NCBI RefSeq assembly: GCF_026625145.1
Contig: NZ_CP113088.1
Location: 496,001 to 560,000 of the forward strand
DNA: 64,000 nt
Direction: 5' to 3'
Origin: Lacinutrix neustonica
GTDB taxonomy: Bacteria > Bacteroidota > Bacteroidia > Flavobacteriales > Flavobacteriaceae
Of the stretch, positions 30,063 through 39,196 are shown piece after piece. The position numbers and the translations under genes are program-made. How positions within the stretch are numbered: the stretch's first letter is position 1; each line of letters opens with the position of its first letter. Below the pieces are notes generated by a model. It was not told the DNA's origin. It ran no database searches and saw only the letters and a program-made list of their open reading frames with translations.

Positions 30063-30767
30063 GTGACCCAACAATCAAAAATACTATCCAACAGTTCTAA
30101 CCTTCAGGTCATTTACGAAGACAACCACATCATTGTGGTTAATAAACGTGCCGGAGATATTGTACAAGGGGATAAAACAGGCGACAAGCCTTTGAGTGAT
30201 GTGGTAAAAGAGTACATTGCTGAGAAATATAACAAACCAGGAAATGTGTATTTAGGCACCGTGCACCGGCTGGACAGACCCACTACAGGCTTGGTGATTT
30301 TTTCTAAAACCAGTAAAGCATTACCCCGTTTAAACAAATTATTTGTCTCTAAAGACATTTCTAAAACCTATTGGGCTTTGGTAAAAAATGCGCCCGAGAA
30401 ACCCAGTGATACATTGATACATTGGTTGCGTAAAAATCCTAAAAACAATAAATCGACCGCTTATATTAAGGAGGTGCCCGAAAGTAAAAAGGCGATTCTA
30501 CATTATAAAACGCTAAAGGCCTTGGATAACTATTATTTATTAGAGGTCAATCTTGAAACGGGGCGACATCATCAAATTCGTTCACAGTTATCAAGCATAG
30601 GTTGCCCCATAAAAGGGGATTTAAAATATGGTTTCGATCGCAGAAATAAAGATGCCAGTATTAGTTTACACGCAAGAAACATACAATTCATTCACCCGGT
30701 TTCCAATGAGGCTCTAAATATTACAGCGCCTTTACCAAAAGATCCGGTGCGGGAAGCCTGCTTATAA
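30063..30767 (+). CDS. RluA-family pseudouridine synthase
   Basis: A 234-residue enzyme that isomerises uridine in rRNA or tRNA. The catalytic motif is GTVHRLDRPTTGLVIFSK (HRLDRxTxG with the nucleophilic aspartate). YYLLEVNLETGRHHQIRSQL and ISLHARNIQFIHP complete the family signature. No S4 domain is seen. The likely start is the GTG at 30063, since no ATG precedes the conserved VIYEDNHIIVVNKR strand. It lies just after the four-helix fragment. Confidence 0.9.
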   Translation: MTQQSKILSNSSNLQVIYEDNHIIVVNKRAGDIVQGDKTGDKPLSDVVKEYIAEKYNKPGNVYLGTVHRLDRPTTGLVIFSKTSKALPRLNKLFVSKDISKTYWALVKNAPEKPSDTLIHWLRKNPKNNKSTAYIKEVPESKKAILHYKTLKALDNYYLLEVNLETGRHHQIRSQLSSIGCPIKGDLKYGFDRRNKDASISLHARNIQFIHPVSNEALNITAPLPKDPVREACL

Positions 30768-30841
30768 GTCTTTTTTATTTTATACCAGCCCCCTTTTAAA
30801 ACCTTACAGGAAATCGTAACTTACTCTCCAAATCGAAGCTT

Positions 30842-32212
30842 ATGATTCCTGAATTATTACGTGCTCAAAAAAACTATTTTGATACTGGTGACACCAAAGT
30901 GGTGGCGTTTAGAAAAACAGCCTTAAAACGTTTAAAAGCAGAATTAATCAACCGTGAGAACGATATTATCGCAGCCTTAGACAAAGATTTTAAAAAGCCC
31001 GCGTTCGAATCGGTTTTAACAGAAACGCAAGTGGTTTTGTCTGAATTGGATCTCACCATTAAAAACATGATGCGTTGGGCAAAACCAAAACGGGTGCTGC
31101 CCGCATTACTCAATTTTCCGTCTACAGACCGATTGTATTCTGAACCTTATGGCGCCGTGTTAATTATTGCCCCTTGGAATTACCCGTACCAACTGGCCAT
31201 GGCTCCATTAATTGCCGCAGTCGCTGCAGGAAACACGGTGATTTTAAAGCCCAGCGAATTAACAACGCATACTGCCGCGCTTTTAAATGCGATTATATCA
31301 ACCGTATTTAAACCCGAACATGTTTGTGTAGTGCAAGGCGGTGTAGACGTCTCGACCACGTTACTCGCTCAGAAATGGGATTATATTTTCTTTACCGGTA
31401 GTGTTAAGGTGGGTAAAATAGTAGCCAAAGCGGCAGCTGAGCATTTAACACCGGTGACTTTAGAACTGGGAGGGAAAAACCCATGTATTATTGACGCCTC
31501 GGCTAATATCCCCTTAACGGCAAAACGTATTGTTTGGGGTAAATTCATCAATGCCGGACAAACGTGCATTGCGCCGGATTACGTCTTAATTCAAGCCTCG
31601 AAAAAAGAAGCTTTCTATAAGGCCATGCAAATAGAAATTGAAAAGGCCTATACCGATACCCCAAAAGCATCTCACGATTTTGCCCGTATCATAAACCAAA
31701 ATAATTTTGAGCGCTTGTCTAAAATGTTAGCGAACGAACATTGCATTATTGGTGGCGCGACAGATGCTGAAACCTACTACATCGCCCCTACGCTCATTGA
31801 TGAACCAAAATTAGATAGCGAAGTGATGAAAGATGAGATCTTCGGTCCCATTCTTCCCATAATTTCTTACGAAGGAATTAGCGATCTAGAAAACATTATA
31901 AACCGCTACGCCAAGCCCTTGGCATTGTACGTGTTTAGCACCAACCAGACTGCCGCAAAGAAACTAATCACCCAATTCTCTTTTGGTGGTGGCTGTATTA
32001 ATGACACGGTTATTCATTTTGTAAATCACAGATTACCTTTTGGTGGTGTGGGTAATAGTGGCATTGGTGCGTACCATGGCCAATTGTCTTTTGATACGTT
32101 TTCTCACAAAAAAGCAGTAGTTAAAAAGGCAAACTGGTTAGACTTACCTGTGCGTTATGCGCCGTATACTGGGAAACTTAAAACTGTTAGAACGCTTTTA
32201 AAATGGATGTAA
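30842..32212 (+). CDS. Aldehyde dehydrogenase family protein (class 3 type)
   Basis: A 456-residue NAD(P)-dependent aldehyde dehydrogenase of the ALDH3 or fatty-aldehyde type, shorter than ALDH1/2. Motifs are APWNYPYQL, LKPSE, FFTGSVKVGK, LELGGKNP with the general base glutamate at about 208, and NAGQTCIAPDYVLI with catalytic cysteine at about 242. The tail KKANWLDLPVRYAPYTG is characteristic of the class. It is monocistronic, followed by the repeat cluster. The frame is intact. Confidence 0.92.
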   Translation: MIPELLRAQKNYFDTGDTKVVAFRKTALKRLKAELINRENDIIAALDKDFKKPAFESVLTETQVVLSELDLTIKNMMRWAKPKRVLPALLNFPSTDRLYSEPYGAVLIIAPWNYPYQLAMAPLIAAVAAGNTVILKPSELTTHTAALLNAIISTVFKPEHVCVVQGGVDVSTTLLAQKWDYIFFTGSVKVGKIVAKAAAEHLTPVTLELGGKNPCIIDASANIPLTAKRIVWGKFINAGQTCIAPDYVLIQASKKEAFYKAMQIEIEKAYTDTPKASHDFARIINQNNFERLSKMLANEHCIIGGATDAETYYIAPTLIDEPKLDSEVMKDEIFGPILPIISYEGISDLENIINRYAKPLALYVFSTNQTAAKKLITQFSFGGGCINDTVIHFVNHRLPFGGVGNSGIGAYHGQLSFDTFSHKKAVVKKANWLDLPVRYAPYTGKLKTVRTLLKWM

Positions 32213-32220
32213 CTATTTTA

Positions 32221-32300
32221 ACTCCTCTTTTCTTCTAATTTTCTAAGGAAAATTAGAATTCATATCTCCTCTTTAAAAAAGAGGAGAGCCAGCTTCGAGA
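32221..32300. repeat. Outer palindromic repeat, left copy
   Basis: Two palindromes in a row: CTAATTTTC / GAAAATTAG and TCTCCTCTTT / AAAGAGGAGA, the second followed by GCCAGCTTCGAG. A diverged copy lies at 33693-33765. The two bracket the DUF559 repeat cluster. Confidence 0.7.
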
Positions 32301-32366
32301 CATTGAGATTATCCCCTTGAGAAGGATTATTTTTTAACTATAAATCGGCTTCTTACTTTAAAAAAA

Positions 32367-32993
32367 GGAAGGTGGATGTCATTTATGACATTCGGATGGT
32401 TTGAACCTAAAATGCGCCAGCTATTTTATAATGTAAGTGCATAAAAGAGATACCACACAAATAATACTGAAAACCAAAATACATAACAGAGTACTTACAA
32501 AACACATAAAGGCAATTCATAATTAATCACTTAACAACAAAATCATCAACATATCCGCTCCTTCATTTAGACAAAGGAAGGTGGATGATATTTATAAAAT
32601 TCGGAAGGTTTGAAACTAAAATGCGCCAGCTATTTTATAATGTAAGTGCATAAAAGAGATACCACACAAATAATACTGAAAACCAAAATACATAACAGAG
32701 TACTCACTAAACACATAAAGGCAACTCATAATTAATCACTTAACAACAAAATCATCAACATATCCGCTCCTTTCTTTAAACAAAGGAAGGTGAATGTCAT
32801 TTATGACATTCGGAAGGTTTGAAACTAAAATGCGCCAGCTATTTTATAATGTAAGTGCATAAAAGAGATACCACACAAATAATACTGAAAACCAAAATAC
32901 ATAACAGAGTACTTACAAAACACATAAAGGCAACTCATAATTAATCACTTAACAACAAAAGCATAATTAAACCCGCTCCTTCCTTTAAACAAA
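32367..32993. repeat. Three tandem 209-bp repeats without an ORF
   Basis: Units begin at GGAAGGTG at 32367, 32576 and 32785, an exact 209-base period. Each has a head (GGAAGGTGGATGTCATTTAT, then TGACATTCGG and TGCGCCAGCTATTTTATAA) and ends with CCGCTCCTTYNTTTA before the next AAAGGAAG, so CTTCCTTT and AAAGGAAG form a palindrome at each junction. The units are nearly identical. Compare the DUF559 unit that follows. Confidence 0.85.
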
Positions 32994-33574
32994 GGAAGGT
33001 GGATGTCATTTATGACATTCAGATGGTTTGAACCTAAAATGCGTGAGCTATTTTAGAATTTAACCGTATATTAAAGACAAATTATAATAGTAAAATAGTA
33101 ATGAAAGGCAAAAATTTACACAGCCTTAAATATTTAAAGGATTATCGTGCTGCATTGCGAGCCAATCTTACACCAGCCGAAGCCTTTTTGTGGAAACACC
33201 TAAAAGCTAGACAATTTCATAACAGAAGGTTTACGAGACAACATAGTATTAAAAATTACATTGTTGATTTCTATTGCGCTAAAGAAAGGCTTATTATAGA
33301 ACTGGATGGCGAGGTACACAACAATGCTGCCAGTAGACAGTATGATTTAGAACGAACGAGGTACTTGGAAGCTTTGGGCTATACTGTTATTCGGTTTGAA
33401 AACAAAATGGTATTTGAAAATTTGGCTGTTGTATTTAGTCACATTCAATCGCATTTTAAGCAATAGCTTAAACTTATCTTTTATTAAAAAGTGCTTACTA
33501 AAAACATGAAATCTCCTCATATTTAAATACTTCGCACAAAAACACCAATATACCAACTCCTTCCTTTAGACAAA
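32994..33574. repeat. 581-bp repeat unit carrying the DUF559 gene
   Basis: It starts with the same head as the 209-bp units and ends with the same CTCCTTCCTTTAGACAA tail. The flanks of the gene are recognisably diverged versions of the two halves of the short unit: AGCTATTTTAGAATTTAACC before the ORF, and AAGTGCTTACTAAAAACATG after it. The short units therefore look like internal deletions of this one. A further head copy follows at 33575. Confidence 0.7.
33101..33466 (+). CDS. DUF559 endonuclease-like protein
   Basis: A 121-residue protein of the DUF559 family (restriction-endonuclease-like, Vsr-related fold). The family pattern is clear: RANLTPAEAFLWKHLKARQF, FTRQHSIKNYIVDFYCAKE, LIIELDGEVHNN with the acidic metal-binding residues, and LEALGYTVIRFEN. 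The gene sits inside a 581-bp repeat unit next to three ORF-less 209-bp relatives. The family function is not established; a role in DNA nicking or mobilisation of the repeats is my inference from the layout. Confidence 0.85.
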   Translation: MKGKNLHSLKYLKDYRAALRANLTPAEAFLWKHLKARQFHNRRFTRQHSIKNYIVDFYCAKERLIIELDGEVHNNAASRQYDLERTRYLEALGYTVIRFENKMVFENLAVVFSHIQSHFKQ

Positions 33575-33640
33575 GGAAGGTGGATGTCATTTATGACATT
33601 CGGATGGTTTGAACCTAAAATGCGTAAGCTATTTTTAACA
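33575..33640. repeat. Terminal partial copy of the repeat head
   Basis: The fifth head sequence (GGAAGGTGGATGTCATTTAT ... AATGCGTAAGCTATTTTTAA) ends the array and gives way to unrelated AT-rich DNA. Confidence 0.75.
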
Positions 33641-33692
33641 AGTAACTAATACTACTATATAATCTGGGTGCTATTTTATTATTATTCTGAAA

Positions 33693-33765
33693 ACTCCTCT
33701 TTCTTCCAGTTTAAAAAAACTGAAATTCATTCTCCTCTTTAAATAAAGAGGAGAGCAGGTTACGA
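33693..33765. repeat. Outer palindromic repeat, right copy
   Basis: Diverged copy of 32221-32300: ACTCCTCTTTCTTCCAGTTT with its AACTG partner, then CTCCTCTTTAAATAAAGAGGAGAGCAGG. It is in the same orientation as the left copy. Confidence 0.65.
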
Positions 33766-33771
33766 GGTTAC

Positions 33772-33870
33772 TTATTCTTCAAATTTATAAGCATAGGTCA
33801 ATTCCTATCGGGTGTCTTCATCAATTTTAAAAGCTAAACGATTGGCCGTGTTTATACTTGCCGTACGTCT
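33772..33870 (-). pseudogene. Remnant of a histidine-kinase C-terminus
   Basis: The minus strand encodes RTASINTANRLAFKIDEDTR, stop, ELTYAYKFEE. This aligns with the last 33 residues of the adjacent kinase (TSRAALIGTEYNLSSK..., GTRLELTYPYKSEF). It is a decayed duplicate of the kinase tail, with an in-frame stop, sitting immediately beyond the intact gene. Confidence 0.65.
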
Positions 33871-33879
33871 TTTTATATT

Positions 33880-34728
33880 TTAAAATTCAGATTTATAAGG
33901 ATAGGTTAATTCTAATCGCGTGCCTTCACCCACTTTAGAAGACAAATTATATTCTGTACCTATAAGCGCCGCACGACTTGTCATATTTAATAATCCCGAA
34001 CCTTTTACAACAGTTTCCATATCAAAGCCTTTACCATCGTCTGTGGCTGTAATATTAAGAGTGTCTTCTAGATAGTTTAGTGTTACCGAAAGGCTCTTAG
34101 CATGCGAATACTTTACCGCATTAGAAAAGAACTCCTGTAAAATTCTAAAGACGATGATTTCATGTTTTTTATTCTTAAACGGAATCACTTCTCCTTTCAC
34201 CAGTAATTCTGCCGAAGCAAATTTCATTCTTTTCAATCTGTTGAGTTCATTGGTAATCGATTGCTCAAAACCAATATTCAAAATCACTTCATTATTTAAT
34301 GAGCGCGATAGCATGCGCACTTCTTTTAAGCTTTGCTTTACGGTATCTGTCGCTTCTGCAAAGTTATCCTTAACCTCGTCACTAATTTGGGTTTTTAAAA
34401 TATTGAGTTGCATACTTGCGGCGGCCAACAATTGGCCTACGTTATCGTGTAATTCCCAACCAATGTTTTTAAGCGTTTGTTCTTGTATTTCGGTTTGTGC
34501 GTTAGAGAGTTCTTCTTCAAAGGCCTGTTGCTGTTTCATTTTATCTATTAACAGCTTATTTTTTCTTTTCCGGAACACTATAAAAAATAAGATAACCAGT
34601 GTGGTGACAACCACTAATACTCCTATCATATAAATGAGTAAGTAACGCTCTGCTGCGGTAGATACTTGTGGTTCTTGAAGTAGTATTAAAAAATTATTCA
34701 TTAGATGAGTTTTCTGGTTTAGAAACAA
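33880..34728 (-). CDS. Sensor histidine kinase, HisKA_3/NarL-partner type
   Basis: 282 residues. One membrane segment lies near residues 26-48 with almost no periplasmic part, followed by a coiled coil. The dimerisation helix has the phospho-acceptor in GWELHDNVGQLLAAA, as in LiaS/DesK/NarX-type kinases. HATPase motifs are NAVKYSHAKSL and DDGKGFDME. Such kinases normally pair with a LuxR-type regulator; none is adjacent, though one lies at 56964. It overlaps the upstream membrane-protein gene by about 35 bases and is translationally coupled to it. Confidence 0.87.
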   Translation of the reverse strand: MFLNQKTHLMNNFLILLQEPQVSTAAERYLLIYMIGVLVVVTTLVILFFIVFRKRKNKLLIDKMKQQQAFEEELSNAQTEIQEQTLKNIGWELHDNVGQLLAAASMQLNILKTQISDEVKDNFAEATDTVKQSLKEVRMLSRSLNNEVILNIGFEQSITNELNRLKRMKFASAELLVKGEVIPFKNKKHEIIVFRILQEFFSNAVKYSHAKSLSVTLNYLEDTLNITATDDGKGFDMETVVKGSGLLNMTSRAALIGTEYNLSSKVGEGTRLELTYPYKSEF

Positions 34729-35404
34729 TTAAACCAATGGTGAAAGTGGTGTACATAAAGATGTTGGCGAATAGGTAAATTTGCCATTTCAGAATGACAA
34801 AATTCCAATCTGAGGTTGAAAAATATAAATCATAAAATACCAAGGGGGTTATTATCAACCACCAAATAAATATGGAAACACTTATATAGAAATTAATTGA
34901 TTTATAAAATACAAGGATTTTATTGTATTCTAATCCTTCAATAAAATAAAATATTGAGCACATTAAAATGATTATAGCTCCAAGAATACTTATTATGGGG
35001 AAAGATATTACAAAAAAATCATCCCAATTTTTAAAAATTTTTACAAATGATATTATTAGAAAACAATATGTAAGGGTTTTTAATAAAATTTTAAAAATTG
35101 ATTTTTTTAAAATTTTATTGTAATAGAATGAATAAAAAATTATAGCTCCAATTTTCCAATAAAGCGTTGACCACCACTTATTTTTTTCTAAAATTGTTCC
35201 TTTAAAAAAAACAAGATAATTATTAACAAAATAATAATAGTTTAGTGATATAAAATCACATATAAATAAATAAAAAATAAAATAAATAAAAAATTTAGCA
35301 GCTGTATTTTTGTACTTGTGATAAAAGTACAAACTACTAAATGCTGCTAAAAATTCTATACTCAATGTAAGAATTTTATAATTTTCTTTTAAAAATTCTT
35401 CCAA
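34694..35404 (-). CDS. Multi-spanning membrane protein, copy 2 of a paired module
   Basis: 236 residues with about seven hydrophobic segments. The closing stretch IYLFANIFMYTTFTIGLIVSKPE is almost identical to that of the paralogue at 36073. Aromatic-rich helices contain YKSINFYISVSIFIWWLIITPLVFYDLY. No known family was recognised. It lies between the small anchored protein and the kinase, overlapping the latter, so a sensory role upstream of the kinase is a reasonable inference. Confidence 0.65.
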   Translation of the reverse strand: MEEFLKENYKILTLSIEFLAAFSSLYFYHKYKNTAAKFFIYFIFYLFICDFISLNYYYFVNNYLVFFKGTILEKNKWWSTLYWKIGAIIFYSFYYNKILKKSIFKILLKTLTYCFLIISFVKIFKNWDDFFVISFPIISILGAIIILMCSIFYFIEGLEYNKILVFYKSINFYISVSIFIWWLIITPLVFYDLYFSTSDWNFVILKWQIYLFANIFMYTTFTIGLIVSKPENSSNE

Positions 35405-35414
35405 TTAAATATTA

Positions 35415-35927
35415 TTATTGTGGATAATTGGCTGATGGTGGGTACCCATCTCCTCCATCATTCAATGGATCACCACCGGGCACATCTCCGCCATCTGCTC
35501 TAAATGAGGCACCAGCGCCACCTTTGAGCCCTACTTCGCTTGATGTGGGTGCTATAAATAGGGTCGTATAGCCCACGGTTGTTGTAGAATCTACGGTTGT
35601 ATCCGGATAAGCACCTAAATACACACGTACCCCATCCATGGTATAGCCTAATTCTTTACTTTGGTTTTCGGCATAATTTAAATAGTTACGCATGTCCTCT
35701 AAAGACCACCACGCCGAACGGTTATCTTCACGTTTTACGATTGAGTCACTAATAAGCGTGTGTCTTGAGTTAAAAGCTCTGTCCAATACCATTGCTTCTT
35801 TTGCGGTGATCACCCCTTTGGGTTTAATAATTTCTGCCTCCATGGCTTTTACACCACTACAGAAAAAGAAGTACATGATTAATGCGCCAATAATTAAACC
35901 TAATATAAGGCTTCCTAAATTTTTCAT
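35415..35927 (-). CDS. Anchored small protein of the paired module, copy 2
   Basis: 170 residues. One N-terminal membrane helix (residues 5-24) precedes a soluble domain. Residues shared with the 36791 paralogue are PKGVITAKEA, DNRSAWWSLEDMRNYLN, GVRVYLGAYPD and TTLFIAPT; copy 1 lacks the anchor. The C-terminus is Gly/Pro/Asp-rich and ends in SANYPQ, matching ESGYPQ of the paralogue. The next gene downstream (36 bases) is the membrane protein. The function is unknown. Confidence 0.65.
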   Translation of the reverse strand: MKNLGSLILGLIIGALIMYFFFCSGVKAMEAEIIKPKGVITAKEAMVLDRAFNSRHTLISDSIVKREDNRSAWWSLEDMRNYLNYAENQSKELGYTMDGVRVYLGAYPDTTVDSTTTVGYTTLFIAPTSSEVGLKGGAGASFRADGGDVPGGDPLNDGGDGYPPSANYPQ

Positions 35928-36072
35928 TTTTTTTGAATTTTAATGTTGGTTAATTTGGTTTTGGTAAGGCGTTATACTACAGATGTGAGTATAACACGCC
36001 ATGCGATTTGAAGTCTATGTCATAGAAAGGGTTTTGGTTAATAGCTTTTTTAAAAGTAATAAAAAAAAACGA

Positions 36073-36780
36073 CTATGCTCTTTTTTCGGGTTTTGAGACG
36101 ATTAGGCCTATTGTAAACGTGAGATACATGAAGATATTCGAAAAAATATAAATACTTCTCCTTAGAAGGATGAAACTATTATCTTCTAGAACATAATACA
36201 TATCAAAAAAAATTAAAGGAGTGATAACAACCCACCAAATAAAAATAGCTATACTTACATAGAAATATAAGGATTTATAAAATATTAAAATATTATCGTT
36301 CTTTAGTATCTCTATAAAATAACATATTGAACAACATAAAATAATTAGGGTTTGTAAAACATACAAGATAGGAAATGCACTATTAAATAAGATTTCTAAA
36401 TGAGTTGAAATAAGTATAAGAGAAAACAGTAAATAACTGACAGTGCCGTATTTTAAAATTTTCCTATGAATTTTATTTTTTAATATTTTCCGGTAAAATA
36501 TTGAAAAAAGCGTGATAACAACCACATCGAAAAAAATGGTAAACCACCAATGATTTCTTCTGAAAACGCTATTTTCTAAAGGTTTTAAAAAATCAAGTTT
36601 GCCATAATATAATGGATAGAAACCTACGGCATCCACAATAAAAAGGCAAATAAGTATTAGTATAAAAAAAATAGCAGCTGTGTTTCGATATTTTTTATAA
36701 AACCAAACACCAATAATAGCTGCTATACCTTCAATACTAAGAGTTATTAAACTATTATGTTTATACAAGAACTCTAACAT
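36073..36780 (-). CDS. Multi-spanning membrane protein, copy 1 of a paired module
   Basis: About 235 residues from the ATG at 36780, chosen because it aligns with the start of the second copy (MLEFLYKHN versus MEEFLKENY). About seven hydrophobic helices end in FMYLTFTIGLIVSKPEKR. It follows the small soluble protein by ten bases. Family not recognised. Confidence 0.65.
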   Translation of the reverse strand: MLEFLYKHNSLITLSIEGIAAIIGVWFYKKYRNTAAIFFILILICLFIVDAVGFYPLYYGKLDFLKPLENSVFRRNHWWFTIFFDVVVITLFSIFYRKILKNKIHRKILKYGTVSYLLFSLILISTHLEILFNSAFPILYVLQTLIILCCSICYFIEILKNDNILIFYKSLYFYVSIAIFIWWVVITPLIFFDMYYVLEDNSFILLRRSIYIFSNIFMYLTFTIGLIVSKPEKRA

Positions 36781-36790
36781 TAGAGTCTTT

Positions 36791-37150
36791 TTATTGTGGA
36801 TATCCTGATTCAGGTGGATCACCTTCTGCTCCTCTATCCATCCCTCGAGCTCCAGGGATGTCTCTAGTGATTCCATCTTTTTCGACTGTAGGTACCATAA
36901 ATATGGTGGTTAACCCCTTTTTATCTATAAGACTAGTTTCCGTTCCTAAATAAAAGCGAACACCATTGACATCCGGATTATCTCCTTTAATTATGTTTAA
37001 AAAGTCTTGTAAATCATCGAAAGAATACCAAGAAGATCGATTGTCCGGTTTTCCTGCAGCACTATCATTTGCTCTTGATCGCAAGTTTGTCCAATTATCA
37101 TTTAAATTCTGAGCCTGGGCGGCTGTAATCATTCCTTTAGGTGTAGGCAT
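36791..37150 (-). CDS. Soluble small protein of the paired module, copy 1
   Basis: 119 residues with no membrane anchor, unlike its paralogue. Shared core motifs are PKGMITAAQAQ, DNRSSWYSFDDLQDFLN, GVRFYLGTE and TTIFMVPT, ending GYPQ. With the membrane protein after it, this forms the first of two tandem two-gene modules that lead into the histidine kinase gene. The function is unknown. Confidence 0.6.
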   Translation of the reverse strand: MPTPKGMITAAQAQNLNDNWTNLRSRANDSAAGKPDNRSSWYSFDDLQDFLNIIKGDNPDVNGVRFYLGTETSLIDKKGLTTIFMVPTVEKDGITRDIPGARGMDRGAEGDPPESGYPQ

Positions 37151-37447
37151 AAATAGGTTTAGTTTATGTGATTAATATTAGTTTAGGTTTTAAATGTAGG
37201 AAAAAAATGTTAAAATCTAAGCGTCTTGTCGGTTTTCATTCCCTCGCATCTCTCATTATAAGCAAAGAATACCGAGCGTTTTCTGACCTAAATCGTTAAT
37301 TTTTATGTATTTGGAGCACACAGCCATTAAAAACCCAAGACGTCACCGTTTTATTCCCACAAAGCCATTCACTCGTGCCATTTTGTTAGTATTTGAGTTA
37401 GACAATGAAAACGGAGACTGTGAGTGAAACAAAATTAAACCTCAGCA

Positions 37448-38986
37448 CTACCCCAGCCATCCCTCGCGATCTAAACTTCGGTATTGAATGGCCTCACTAA
37501 TGTGACTGCCTGTAATGGCATCCGCGTTTTCTAAATCTGCTATCGTTCGTGATACCTTAAGAATTCTATCATACGCTCTTGCCGATAAATTTAAACGGTC
37601 CATAGCTGTTTTTAATAAGACTTTCGAGGCTTCATCTAAGGCACAATGTTTGGCTATTTGTTTGGTATTCATTTGTGCGTTATAATGCACGGTACTAGAA
37701 TCTGCGAAGCGCTGGGTTTGCAGTGCTCTAGCTTCGGTCACCCGTTTTCTTATGGCAATGGAAGATTCCCCTTGACGTGTTTCACTTAATTTCTCGAAAG
37801 GCACGGGCGTGACTTCAATATGTATGTCTATGCGGTCTAATAATGGGCCTGAAATCTTGCTTAAATAGCGTTGCATTTCTGCAGGACTTGAGGTTATTGG
37901 TGAATCCGGATCGTTAAAATAACCGCTTGGACTTGGATTCATGCTAGCCACTAGCATAAATGAGGACGGATAGGTGACGGTAAATTTAGCTCTCGATATG
38001 GTGACTTCTCTGTCTTCCAGCGGTTGCCGCATAACCTCTAAAACTTCCCGTTTAAATTCGGGGAGTTCGTCTAAAAACAACACCCCATTATGGCATAGTG
38101 AGATTTCTCCAGGTTGTGGATAACTCCCACCGCCAACTAAAGCCACATTAGAAATCGTATGGTGTGGCGACCGAAACGGACGCTGCGCCATAATACCAGT
38201 ATCTGCCTTTACACGCCCCACTACGGAGTGTATCTTAGTCGTCTCTAACGCTTCCTCTAAAGTCATGGGTGGTAAAATACTAGGGAGTCGCTTAGCCAAC
38301 ATGGTTTTTCCTGCGCCTGGTGGGCCTACTAATATTATATTATGTCCACCAGCAGCGGCAATTTCCATACAGCGTTTAATGGACTCTTGGCCTTTAACAT
38401 CACTAAAATCAAATTCCGGATAATTAAGATTTTTTTCAAATTCTGCTTTGGTATCGATAATGGTTTGCGCAATGGGGTCGCCTTTATCAAAAAAATGAAT
38501 GACTTGTTTAATATTATCAATCCCAAACACTTTTAAGCCTTCAACAATAGCGGCTTCTTTTGCATTTTGCGAGGGTAAAATAAAACCTTTATACCCTTCC
38601 TCTAAGGCCTTAACCGCAATAGGTAGTGCCCCACGAATGGGTTGTAAACTCCCATCTAAAGACAGTTCGCCCATGATAAGGTAGTCTTCTATATGTTCGG
38701 CTTGTATTTGTTTGGAAGCCGCTAAAATACCAACGGCTAAGGTTAAATCGTATGCACTGCCTTCTTTTCTTAAATCGGCAGGCGCCATATTAATCGTAAT
38801 TTTTTTGCCTGGGATTTTGTACCCGTTATTTTGAAGTGCCGCAGCAATGCGATAATTACTCTCTTTAATGGCATTATCGGGAAGCCCTACTAAATGATAA
38901 CCAATGCCGGAATCAACATTAACTTCTACTGTAATGGTTGTGGCATCGACACCAAAAACAGCACTACCATAAACTTTTTTGAGCAT
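37448..38986 (-). CDS. comM: ComM/YifB-family Mg-chelatase-like AAA+ ATPase
   Basis: A 512-residue, complete protein. The N-terminal chelatase-like domain is followed by the AAA+ core: Walker A GPPGAGKTMLAK, RPFRSPHHTIS, Walker B VLFLDELPEF, SRAKFTVTYPSSFMLVASMNP and a C-terminal helical lid. ComM is a helicase promoting branch migration during natural transformation. A second, damaged copy of its first 210 codons lies at 42153-42796. A terminator-like palindrome lies upstream at 39031. Confidence 0.93.
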   Translation of the reverse strand: MLKKVYGSAVFGVDATTITVEVNVDSGIGYHLVGLPDNAIKESNYRIAAALQNNGYKIPGKKITINMAPADLRKEGSAYDLTLAVGILAASKQIQAEHIEDYLIMGELSLDGSLQPIRGALPIAVKALEEGYKGFILPSQNAKEAAIVEGLKVFGIDNIKQVIHFFDKGDPIAQTIIDTKAEFEKNLNYPEFDFSDVKGQESIKRCMEIAAAGGHNIILVGPPGAGKTMLAKRLPSILPPMTLEEALETTKIHSVVGRVKADTGIMAQRPFRSPHHTISNVALVGGGSYPQPGEISLCHNGVLFLDELPEFKREVLEVMRQPLEDREVTISRAKFTVTYPSSFMLVASMNPSPSGYFNDPDSPITSSPAEMQRYLSKISGPLLDRIDIHIEVTPVPFEKLSETRQGESSIAIRKRVTEARALQTQRFADSSTVHYNAQMNTKQIAKHCALDEASKVLLKTAMDRLNLSARAYDRILKVSRTIADLENADAITGSHISEAIQYRSLDREGWLG

Positions 38987-39030
38987 AGATTCATATTAGT
39001 TCCTTAAAAATAAGAAAAATCATTGCAACA

Positions 39031-39067
39031 AAAAACCTTTCAGGAATTGAATTCCTGAAAGGTTTAT
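39031..39067. terminator. Strong palindromic terminator upstream of comM
   Basis: Perfect stem AACCTTTCAGGAATT / AATTCCTGAAAGGTT flanked by an A5 run and a T-rich tail. It separates comM from the T9SS remnant on the same strand and could work in either direction. Confidence 0.8.
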
Positions 39068-39087
39068 TTTCTGTAATAAAATAGCAC

Positions 39088-39192
39088 TTAATTTTTTATA
39101 AATTTTTGTGTTTGTTTAGTTTTTCCTGATTTAATCTCTATAAAATATAGCTGTTGAGATAAATTACTAACGTTTAGTATAGCTTTTTTAAC
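39088..39192 (-). pseudogene. T9SS C-terminal tail remnant
   Basis: The minus strand encodes AILNVSNLSQQLYFIEIKSG followed by KTKQTQKFIKN and a stop, a typical end of a type A T9SS sorting domain (LYFIEI...KFIKN). There is no upstream coding sequence. The frame stops where the inverted repeat at 39197 begins, so the rest of the gene is lost. Confidence 0.7.
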
Positions 39193-39196
39193 TGAG

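Noticed and set aside
32367..33640. CRISPR array
   Set aside because: The repeats are 209 bp long and nearly identical throughout, without unique spacers, and no cas gene is near.
36780..36876. Longer N-terminus of the membrane protein at 36073
   Set aside because: The extra 32 residues overlap the end of the preceding gene and are hydrophilic; the paralogue starts at the equivalent of 36780.
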